Below are positions 1-5,508 of a stretch of 7,842 bases of DNA, piece by piece. Numbering within the stretch: position 1 is the first letter of the stretch; the number at the start of each line of letters is the position of its first letter. The notes under the pieces are model-generated. The model made no database searches, was not told the origin of the DNA, and was given only the letters and a program-made list of their open reading frames with translations. The position numbers were made by a program, and so were the translations under genes. The DNA comes from Candidatus Aerophobota bacterium (lineage in GTDB: Bacteria; Aerophobota; Aerophobia; Aerophobales; B3-G15), in contig JAGGTG010000163.1 in assembly GCA_021163905.1 (NCBI GenBank), positions 1 to 7,842 on the forward strand. Direction: 5' to 3'.

Positions 1-2
1 AA

Positions 3-95
3 AAAGAGGGTTTCCTTAGGGATACCCAGGAGCCCTTTAAAGAAGATTGTCCCAAAGAAAAAATGTCCCAATTTCAGAAGATTATGTATGAATAG
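3..95 (+). CDS. C-terminal end of an upstream gene, product unknown (5' partial)
   Basis: An open frame runs in from the left edge and ends at TAG (93-95), giving about 30 residues that end ...KMSQFQKIMYE. It is highly charged and hydrophilic, with no motif I recognise. Its stop overlaps the ATG of the radical SAM gene by 8 bp, the same tight arrangement seen between the next genes, which supports a real operon member. Against it: 30 open codons in AT-rich DNA can occur by chance, and the radical SAM frame is also open back to the edge. No function can be assigned. Confidence 0.45.
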   Translation, partial: KEGFLRDTQEPFKEDCPKEKMSQFQKIMYE

Positions 96-1029
96 AAACA
101 ATACCAATTATCCAGGTTTCATAAAACTATACAAAACAGGGGAGCTGGCAAGAAGAGTAAAGGATATTTACCAGCTTATGGAGAATTGTCAGCTTTGCCC
201 CCGCAGGTGCGGAGTAAATCGATTAAAAGGAGAGTTAGGCTACTGCAGAGCAGGTATAGAGCCTGAAGTTTCAAGTTTTCATTCTCACTTTGGAGAAGAA
301 CCTCCTATTTCTGGATGGTCCGGATCGGGAACAGTATTTTTCACCCATTGTAATTTAAGGTGTGTTTTCTGCCAGAACTACCCCATCTCTCAATTAGGTT
401 ATGGAAACAAAATCTCAATTGAACAACTTGCCAGTATAATGCTAAATCTACAAAAAAGGGGCTGCCACAACATAAACCTGGTCACTCCAACTCATTTTAC
501 CCCTCAAATTGTGGCGGCTTTAAACATAGCTGCAGGTAAGGGGCTAACAATCCCTCTTGTATATAACTGTGGGGGATATGAATCAATCCAGACCTTAAAA
601 TTATTAGAAGGGATAGTAGATATATATATGCCTGATATAAAGTATGGAGGAAAAAAGGAGGCTGAAAAATATTCCAATGCCCCTGATTACTTTGAGGTAG
701 CAAAGGTGGCTATTAAAGAAATGCATCGTCAGGTGGGAGATTTGCAGATATCCCCTGACGGAATAGCTAAAAGAGGACTTTTAATAAGACATCTGATATT
801 ACCCAACAATCTTGCCAGATCTGAGCGGATCTTAAAATTCATAAAAGATGAGGTTTCTCCCAACAGCTATATAAGCATTATGAGTCAGTATTTTCCAGCC
901 TACAAAGCCGTGCAAATACCGGAACTAAACCGAAAAATAACAAAGAAAGAGTATCAAAAAGTTATAGGTTTAGCTCAAAAGCTATCCCTGGAGAAAGGAT
1001 GGAGGCAGGAGTTGACAGAAGAAGCATAA
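88..1029 (+). CDS. Radical SAM protein of the PflX type (COG1313, pyruvate-formate-lyase-activase homolog)
   Basis: The 313-residue protein carries the radical SAM cluster motif CxxxCxxC at C88/C92/C95 (HCNLRCVFCQN), which binds a 4Fe-4S cluster that cleaves S-adenosylmethionine. N-terminal to it lies a Cys-rich segment C34-x2-C37-x3-C41-x11-C53 (CQLCPRRCGVNR...GYC) typical of this family and possibly metal-binding. Further family signatures are YNCGGYES (159-166) and DIYMPDIKY (178-186). Length and order fit COG1313, a cytoplasmic family related to activating enzymes of glycyl-radical enzymes; its substrate is not established. The ATG at 88 is chosen because the residues from about 10 on (FIKLY..GELARRV) belong to the family's usual N-terminus; no ATG, GTG or TTG lies in frame upstream, and only a weak AGAAG precedes it. 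The gene overlaps the previous stop by 8 bp and trkH by 31 bp, so it is likely translated by coupling. No glycyl-radical enzyme is visible in the window. Confidence 0.88.
   Translation: MNRNNTNYPGFIKLYKTGELARRVKDIYQLMENCQLCPRRCGVNRLKGELGYCRAGIEPEVSSFHSHFGEEPPISGWSGSGTVFFTHCNLRCVFCQNYPISQLGYGNKISIEQLASIMLNLQKRGCHNINLVTPTHFTPQIVAALNIAAGKGLTIPLVYNCGGYESIQTLKLLEGIVDIYMPDIKYGGKKEAEKYSNAPDYFEVAKVAIKEMHRQVGDLQISPDGIAKRGLLIRHLILPNNLARSERILKFIKDEVSPNSYISIMSQYFPAYKAVQIPELNRKITKKEYQKVIGLAQKLSLEKGWRQELTEEA
990..998 (+). promoter_or_regulatory. Ribosome-binding site of trkH (decides the start)
   Basis: GGAG at 990-993 stands 5 nt before the ATG at 999, inside the radical SAM coding region. The alternative in-frame ATG at 1050 has only an A-rich run with a weak GAG before it. 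The SD therefore favours the overlapping start at 999. Confidence 0.5.
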
Positions 1030-2765
1030 AGAATATAGTTGAGAAAAAAATGAAAGCAGAACCAGTTTTTACCCCGGAAGGTGGGGTGGTAAAAAAAATT
1101 ATCACCGGAATACTCATAGGAGCATCCACAGCAGGAATTTCACTTCTTGTTTTAGAATATGGGCGAGTTTTTTCTGAGGAGAGTTTAAAATATCTACACT
1201 CATGGGAGTATTTTATCAGTATAGTTTTAATTGCCCAGTTTTTTCTTAAATTAGGAATCTACCCCGCTAAAAAAGATTTTTTTAAGGCGAACTACAAAGA
1301 TATAACTCTCATTTTAGCTTGTCTGGTTTTATTTCTCATTTTAATCTCCCATCGAAGACATTTTATTGTGCCACAGATCTTCATAGCAGGATTTGTTATC
1401 CTCAGAATACCCCAAATAAGTAGGTGGATTTTACATTTTCGCATCTCTCCTCCTGCGAGTGTTGCTGTTACCTTCTTAATAATAATAGCTCTTGGTACCA
1501 CCCTTTTGCTTTTGCCTGTTGCAAGTGTCTCTGGGAAAAGTACAGAATTTCTAAATGCACTTTTTACTGCTACTTCGGCTACCTGTGTTACAGGACTTAT
1601 AGTAGTTGATACCGGGAGTTACTTTTCTCTTTTTGGACAAATCGTAATACTTGTTCTAATCCAGATAGGAGGACTGGGGCTTATGACTTTTGCCTCATTT
1701 TTTGCTCTTTTATCCAGAGACTTCGGGGTAAGAGATAGAGTAATTCTAAGAGATGTGGTAAGATATGATAATTTAAGCAAAATTGGCTATTTACTCTTAT
1801 CAGTACTTCTGCTCACCTTCATCTTTGAGGCTATAGGAGCAGTTATTCTTTACTTCCAGTTTCTTCCAGAAATAAAAAACAAAGCACTATCTATTTATTC
1901 TGCCATTTTCCATTCAGTCTCAGCTTTTTGTAATGCAGGATTCTCAATTTACTCCAATAGTTTTATGGGATATCGAGGAAACATCGGTATTAACCTGACA
2001 ATGAGTTTTCTAATAATCTTTGGAGGATTGGGATTTGTGGTAATTGTTGATCTTTTAAGAATACTCTTATCCTGGATAAAAAAACAGAAAAGAGAACATT
2101 TATCTTTGCACAGCAAAATGGTCTTATTAACAACTGGGATACTTATAGGTCTGGGAGCTACTTTACTTTATATGGGGGAGATGGATGCTATTTTAAAAGG
2201 TCTATCAGTCAAAGAAAAAATTTTAATAAGCTACTTCCAATCTATAACTGCAAGAACAGCTGGATTCAACACTGTTAAAATCAGTAACTTAACCGTTTTC
2301 TCTTCCTTTCTTTTGATAATACTTATGTTCATAGGTGCCTCTCCTGGATCTACAGGAGGTGGTATTAAAACAAGCACCTTTGCCACCTTACTTTTCACCA
2401 TAAAATCCATGGTTCAGGGAAAGGGTCAGGTTGAAGCTTTTAAAAGAACTATACCCAGAATAACAGTATACCAGGCTTTGTGCGTGGTGATACTTGCACT
2501 TGGCTGGCTTAGCCTTTCTACTCTTTTTCTATCTTTTACAGAAAAGGCAAATTTTATCGATATTTTATTTGAGGTTTTCTCGGCTTTTGGAACAGTGGGA
2601 CTTTCAAGAGGACTTACCCCCCACCTTACCAAATGGGGAAAAATCATTATAATAATTACGATGATTGTTGGTAGAATCGGACCTCTAACTTTAGCCCTTG
2701 CTATAGCTGGAAGAAGGGCGGTTAAATTATATGAATATCCTGAGGAAAAAATCATTATAGGGTAA
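999..2765 (+). CDS. trkH: TrkH/KtrB-family potassium transporter pore subunit with N-terminal four-helix extension
   Basis: This 588-residue integral membrane protein belongs to the TrkH/TrkG/KtrB superfamily, which takes up K+ (or Na+/K+) across the inner membrane. The four pore-loop repeats and their selectivity-filter segments are visible: TCVTG (195-199), FCNAGF (310-315), TAGFN (420-424) and FGTVGL (530-535). The gate-loop-like glycine-rich stretch GASPGSTGGG lies in the third repeat. The conserved core begins near RISPP (148-152). Ahead of it is an extension of ~145 residues with four predicted helices (about 34-54, 71-88, 101-117, 122-137) that KtrB (~450 aa) lacks; its S2/S3/S4-like features are described in the findings. 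The start at 999 has an SD, but a start at 1050 would remove only 17 hydrophilic residues. It overlaps the radical SAM gene by 31 bp and is followed 3 bp later by trkA, its expected gating partner. Confidence 0.93.
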   Translation: MEAGVDRRSIKNIVEKKMKAEPVFTPEGGVVKKIITGILIGASTAGISLLVLEYGRVFSEESLKYLHSWEYFISIVLIAQFFLKLGIYPAKKDFFKANYKDITLILACLVLFLILISHRRHFIVPQIFIAGFVILRIPQISRWILHFRISPPASVAVTFLIIIALGTTLLLLPVASVSGKSTEFLNALFTATSATCVTGLIVVDTGSYFSLFGQIVILVLIQIGGLGLMTFASFFALLSRDFGVRDRVILRDVVRYDNLSKIGYLLLSVLLLTFIFEAIGAVILYFQFLPEIKNKALSIYSAIFHSVSAFCNAGFSIYSNSFMGYRGNIGINLTMSFLIIFGGLGFVVIVDLLRILLSWIKKQKREHLSLHSKMVLLTTGILIGLGATLLYMGEMDAILKGLSVKEKILISYFQSITARTAGFNTVKISNLTVFSSFLLIILMFIGASPGSTGGGIKTSTFATLLFTIKSMVQGKGQVEAFKRTIPRITVYQALCVVILALGWLSLSTLFLSFTEKANFIDILFEVFSAFGTVGLSRGLTPHLTKWGKIIIIITMIVGRIGPLTLALAIAGRRAVKLYEYPEEKIIIG

Positions 2766-2768
2766 AAA

Positions 2769-3443
2769 ATGCGTAAATTTGCTGTAATTGGTCTTGGAAG
2801 GTTTGGAGCCACTGTAGCTGAATCTCTCGCCCAAAGAGGTGCAGAAGTTATAGCTATCGATAAGGATCCACATTTAGTTGAAAAATTCAAGGAAATAGTA
2901 ACCTTAGCTGTAACACTGGATTCAACCGATGAGGAGGCTTTAAGATCTCAAGGAGTGGATAAAGTAGATATTGCCGTTGTAAGTATTGGCGAGTTTGAAT
3001 CTTCTATTTTAACCACCGCTTTGCTAAAAAAAATAGGAGTTCCCAGAGTAATTACAAGAGCCTCTCATACCGCCTCCAAAATTCAGGAAAAAATCCTCTC
3101 ACTGGTAGGAGCAGATAGGATAATACTACCGGAAGAGGAAATGGGCAAAAAACTTGCTCAGAGCCTTATTGTCTCAAATATTTTGGATTACTTTCCAATT
3201 ACCGAAAAGTACAGTGCAGCAGAAATCCGTGCTCCAAGCAATTTCTGGGGTAAAAAAATAGGAGAACTAAAGGTAAGGCAAAAATACCATGTTAATATAC
3301 TGGAGATAAGGAAGGTATCTCCGGAAAAGAAAAAAATAGAAAAGATAAACTATCTCCCCCAGGCAACTGATGTAATTGAAAAAGGAGATATACTTCTTAT
3401 AGTAGGAGAAGAAGAAGATATTGAACGTTTCTCCATGGGGTAA
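2769..3443 (+). CDS. trkA: TrkA/KtrA-type RCK potassium-uptake regulatory subunit
   Basis: The 224-residue cytoplasmic protein has a single TrkA_N (RCK) domain followed by a TrkA_C domain. The Rossmann nucleotide-binding motif GxGxxG is at G8-G10-G13 (GLGRFG), with an acidic residue D31 at the end of strand 2 (IAIDKD) that normally contacts the ribose of the bound nucleotide, and DSTD at 51-54 matching the family's D[AS]T[DN] position. The C-terminal domain covers about 140-224 (AEIRAP..FWGKKIGELKVRQKY). The length fits KtrA or single-RCK TrkA, half of the double-RCK E. coli TrkA. By family, such subunits form rings that bind ATP/ADP or NAD(H) and gate the membrane partner; some bind c-di-AMP through the C-terminal domain, which cannot be judged here. 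The gene follows trkH by 3 bp, with AGGG at 2759-2762 as a modest SD. The pairing makes a complete Ktr/Trk system. Confidence 0.94.
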   Translation: MRKFAVIGLGRFGATVAESLAQRGAEVIAIDKDPHLVEKFKEIVTLAVTLDSTDEEALRSQGVDKVDIAVVSIGEFESSILTTALLKKIGVPRVITRASHTASKIQEKILSLVGADRIILPEEEMGKKLAQSLIVSNILDYFPITEKYSAAEIRAPSNFWGKKIGELKVRQKYHVNILEIRKVSPEKKKIEKINYLPQATDVIEKGDILLIVGEEEDIERFSMG

Positions 3444-3449
3444 GATAAC

Positions 3450-3480
3450 TTTACTTATTTTAAAAATTTGTTAGTATAAA
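3450..3480 (+). promoter_or_regulatory. Possible sigma-70-type promoter before the small membrane gene and tRNA
   Basis: In the 65-bp gap after trkA, TATAAA (3475-3480) matches the -10 consensus in five of six positions. TTTACT (3450-3455) matches the -35 consensus in four, with a 19-bp spacer that is longer than ideal. The region is very AT-rich, so a chance match is quite possible. It would transcribe the 74-aa gene and the tRNA. Confidence 0.3.
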
Positions 3481-3491
3481 TGAAGACAATC

Positions 3492-3502
3492 AAAGGGGGT
3501 GA
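3492..3502 (+). promoter_or_regulatory. Very strong ribosome-binding site of the 74-aa gene
   Basis: AAAGGGGGTGA matches ten of eleven bases of the full anti-SD complement (AAAGGAGGTGA) and is 6 nt from the ATG at 3509. It is among the strongest SDs in the window and the main argument that this small gene is real and well translated. It also sets the start at 3509 against a GTG at 3499 in another frame. Confidence 0.75.
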
Positions 3503-3508
3503 GAAAAA

Positions 3509-3733
3509 ATGTGGGCCTCCGTTCTTCGTATTTTAGGTTATATTCTGGGTATCATTGGGGGAGTAAGTTTAATATGGGCAGTTATTCTCCGTCTTTCTTC
3601 AGGACCAGCAGGAACTACCCTCGCAGGTCTTACGGCAAGCTCTATTGCAGAGTTTTCCCAGATATGTCTTGTTTTTTCTATAGCCTTTGGAGTTGGTGCC
3701 ATTCTTGAGACAATAGGCAAGAAAAAAACCTGA
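3509..3733 (+). CDS. Small two-helix membrane protein, function unknown
   Basis: I do not recognise this 74-residue protein. It has two hydrophobic segments, about residues 8-27 (ILGYILGIIGGVSLIWAVIL) and 47-67 (EFSQICLVFSIAFGVGAIL), joined by a small-residue/Ser-Thr-rich loop (LSSGPAGTTLAGLTASS). It ends in a positive tail, ETIGKKKT. The N-terminus is short and weakly charged, and the tail suggests a hairpin with both ends in the cytoplasm. Glycines in helix 1 (GxxxGxxGG) would suit helix packing. A near-perfect SD, ATG start and membrane-like composition argue for a genuine gene. It follows trkA by 65 bp on the same strand and ends 8 bp before tRNA-Leu, so it may be cotranscribed with either. 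A role as a small partner of the potassium transporter is only a guess from position. Confidence 0.72.
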   Translation: MWASVLRILGYILGIIGGVSLIWAVILRLSSGPAGTTLAGLTASSIAEFSQICLVFSIAFGVGAILETIGKKKT

Positions 3734-3741
3734 ACCTACGA

Positions 3742-3825
3742 GCCGGGATGGCGGAATAGGCAGACGCGCATGGTTGAGGGCCATGTGGAGATTGTTCCGT
3801 GGGGGTTCGAATCCCCCTCCCGGCA
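3742..3825 (+). tRNA. tRNA-Leu, anticodon GAG
   Basis: A complete class II cloverleaf can be folded. The acceptor GCCGGGA (3742-3748) pairs perfectly with TCCCGGC (3818-3824), with discriminator A at 3825. The D stem is GCG/CGC (3751-3753/3765-3767), with AGGCAGA in its loop. The anticodon stem is CATGG/CCATG (3769-3773/3781-3785) around loop TTGAGGG, placing anticodon GAG at 3776-3778 (reads CUC and CUU). A 15-nt long variable arm with a GGA/TCC stem (3786-3800), typical of Leu, is followed by T stem GGGGG/CCCCC with loop TTCGAAT (3801-3817). The 3' CCA is not encoded, so it must be added by nucleotidyltransferase. It begins 8 bp after the small membrane gene, leaving no room for its own promoter between, and ends 10 bp before the argS stop on the other strand. 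Confidence 0.97.
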
Positions 3826-3835
3826 CTATCTTCAG

Positions 3836-5500
3836 CTACATTCTCTCAGGCGCGGAGATACCAAGAATACCAAGAAGATCAGCTATAACAATTTTCACAG
3901 CTTGAATTAAAAAAAGGCGGGCATGGGAAAGCTCTCTGTTATTGGTTATTACACGATGCCGGGTATAAAAGTAGTGAAATAAAGAGGCAATTTCCTGGAG
4001 ATATCCTGTAAGGTGGTGAGGTTCAAGATTCTCACCTGCTTCTTTTACCTGATCAGGCAAAAGAGCAATACTTAACATCAAATCTCTTTCCTCAGGGGTT
4101 GTAAGTAAGTTAAGATTTACCTTTTCAGGATCGGGAGTAAAAATACCTTCCTTTTCTGCTTTTCTTAAAATACTGCAGATTCTTGCATGGGCGTACTGAA
4201 CATAAAAAACAGGATTTTCTGGGGTTTGTTTTTTGGCAAGCTCCAGATCAAAATCAAGATGAGAATCAGAACTTCGGGAAAGAAAGAAAAAACGAGCTGC
4301 ATCCCTGCCAACCTCATCCAGAAGTTCCTTTAAGGAGATAAATTCACCTGCACGTGTAGAAGCTGAAACTCTCCTGCCACCTCTTTTGAGAGTAACAAGT
4401 TGATAAATTATTATTTTAAGTGCATCCTCTGGATAACCAAGAACCTTTGCCACTGCTTTAATTCTGGGAACATATCCAATATGATCAGCTCCCCATATAT
4501 CAACGACCCTGTAAAACCCCCTTTTAAGCTTATCCTGGTGATAGGCAATATCGCTGGCAAAATAGGTATACTCTCCATTTTTTCTTCTCAACACTCTATC
4601 CTGTTCTCCATTTATTACACTGGAGGTTCTAAACCAAAGTGCTCCATCCTTTTCATAAATTAAACCCTTCTGCTCAAGTAGCGATAGAGTTCTTGATAGA
4701 TCATCGTTTTTGTATAGTTCTGATTCGAAAAACCAGCGATCATACCTGACACCAAACCTATCAAGATCATCTCTTATATCTTTTAAAATCTCATCCACCA
4801 CAAATCTGGACAAAAGAGGAATAACCTTTTCATCAGATAACTCTTCCTTAATGTTTAATTTTTCCCCTGCAACTTTTGCAATATCAACAAGGTACTCACC
4901 CCTATACCCATCTTCGGGTACCTCGACCTTCTCTCCTTCAATTTGTCTCATTCTAATCCAGAGAGATCGTGCAAGCCTTTTTATCTGTCCCCCAATATCG
5001 TTAACATAGTATTCCCTGTATACCTTATAACCTAATTTACCGAGGTTATTGGCAATAGCATCTCCAAGTGCCGCTGCTCTACCATGTCCTACATGCAGGG
5101 GTCCGGTAGGATTGGCGGAGACAAATTCTACCTGGACAGACCTTCCCTCTCCAAGAGAAAATACGGTAAAATTTTCTCTTTCTCTTACTACTTTTTTTAA
5201 AGTATCTTTCAAAAAAGAATCAGATAACGATAAATTTATAAATCCTGGAGAGGCAAATTCAACCCGGGAGAAAATTTTCTCCCGGGATAAACCAGAACTT
5301 ATGATCTCTCCTATAGATTCTGGATGCTCCCCACCGCGAGTGGAAAGTAAAAAGGGAAGATTGGTGGAAAGATCTCCCCATTCTTTTCTCTTTGGCCTAT
5401 CAACTACAAATTGAGGCAGATGGTGAAGATCTTTCTTCCAGATACTTTCAACCACATTCTTTATAGCATTCTTAACCAAAGATTTAACCGAATTATCCAT
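3836..5500 (-). CDS. argS: Arginyl-tRNA synthetase
   Basis: This 554-residue class I aminoacyl-tRNA synthetase charges tRNA-Arg in the cytoplasm. The N-terminal additional domain (about 1-90) is followed by the catalytic core with SANPTGPLHVGHGRAA (128-143), whose HVGH (136-139) is the HIGH motif. Other core landmarks are YVNDIGGQ (165-172), FASDIAYH (314-321) and WGADHIGY (336-343). The KMSKS loop reads RRVSASTRAGEF (376-387), so the lysine and methionine of the common KMSTRAG form are replaced by Ser and Ala. From about 430 on (YVQYAHARICSILRKA) is the DALR anticodon-binding domain, ending with a conserved-style C-terminal Met (PERM). Length is normal. It lies 6 bp downstream of the htrA stop, with an SD that abuts the ATG, so its expression is probably coupled to the protease gene. 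Two inverted repeats lie inside its 5' third. Confidence 0.96.
   Translation of the reverse strand: MDNSVKSLVKNAIKNVVESIWKKDLHHLPQFVVDRPKRKEWGDLSTNLPFLLSTRGGEHPESIGEIISSGLSREKIFSRVEFASPGFINLSLSDSFLKDTLKKVVRERENFTVFSLGEGRSVQVEFVSANPTGPLHVGHGRAAALGDAIANNLGKLGYKVYREYYVNDIGGQIKRLARSLWIRMRQIEGEKVEVPEDGYRGEYLVDIAKVAGEKLNIKEELSDEKVIPLLSRFVVDEILKDIRDDLDRFGVRYDRWFFESELYKNDDLSRTLSLLEQKGLIYEKDGALWFRTSSVINGEQDRVLRRKNGEYTYFASDIAYHQDKLKRGFYRVVDIWGADHIGYVPRIKAVAKVLGYPEDALKIIIYQLVTLKRGGRRVSASTRAGEFISLKELLDEVGRDAARFFFLSRSSDSHLDFDLELAKKQTPENPVFYVQYAHARICSILRKAEKEGIFTPDPEKVNLNLLTTPEERDLMLSIALLPDQVKEAGENLEPHHLTGYLQEIASLFHYFYTRHRVITNNRELSHARLFLIQAVKIVIADLLGILGISAPERM
5153..5180. repeat. Inverted repeat, 10-bp arms with 8-bp spacer, inside argS
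   Basis: AAGAGAAAAT (5153-5162) and its perfect complement ATTTTCTCTT (5171-5180) flank an 8-bp spacer. The arms share GAGAAAAT with the longer palindrome at 5263-5286, center to center 108 bp away. It lies within codons for ENFTVFSL of argS, in a locally AT-rich, purine/pyrimidine-skewed stretch, so chance is possible. Confidence 0.55.
5263..5286. repeat. Perfect 24-bp palindrome inside argS
   Basis: CCCGGGAGAAAA (5263-5274) is followed directly by its exact reverse complement TTTTCTCCCGGG (5275-5286). There is no mismatch and no spacer, and the symmetry ends at the flanking A on both sides. It encodes SREKIFSR (residues ~72-79 of ArgRS). In RNA it could fold into a GC-capped hairpin with an AU-rich loop, but no U-tract follows, so it is not a classical terminator. 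Confidence 0.9.
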
Positions 5501-5508
5501 ACCTCCTT
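5501..5508 (-). promoter_or_regulatory. Ribosome-binding site of argS, overlapping the htrA stop and touching the start
   Basis: On the minus strand AAGGAGGT runs from within the htrA TAA stop (5507-5509) right up to the argS ATG (5500-5498). A gap of 0-1 nt is much shorter than the usual 5-9 nt, yet no better in-frame start follows: the next candidate is TTG at codon 8, about 21 nt away. This fits termination-reinitiation coupling with the protease gene. Confidence 0.6.

Noticed and set aside
1..87. Extension of the radical SAM protein upstream to the window edge
   Set aside because: The frame is open, but there is no ATG, GTG or TTG and the translated residues are Lys/Pro-rich, unlike the family N-terminus.
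2426..2890. Antisense open frame of about 154 codons across the trkH-trkA junction
   Set aside because: It lies opposite two strongly supported genes, its protein has no recognisable motif, and no SD precedes it.
3444..3508. Terminator after trkA
   Set aside because: No GC-rich stem followed by a T-run is visible, so transcription may continue into the small gene.
3499..3708. GTG-started frame overlapping the 74-aa gene in another frame
   Set aside because: Its GTG lies inside the SD of the 74-aa gene, and its product (many Arg/Ser/Tyr/Trp) shows no membrane or domain pattern.
3859..3876. Tandem 9-bp repeat (TACCAAGAA twice) at the argS 3' end
   Set aside because: It simply encodes the repeated Ile-Leu-Gly-Ile-Leu-Gly-like residues of the C-terminus; two copies are not a meaningful repeat array.
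4710..5009. Plus-strand open frame of about 99 codons opposite argS
   Set aside because: Ser/Ile/Pro-rich reverse reading of argS with no SD or motif.
5049..5414. Plus-strand open frame of about 121 codons opposite argS
   Set aside because: It is opposite the conserved ArgRS catalytic region and its composition is what reverse reading of argS gives.
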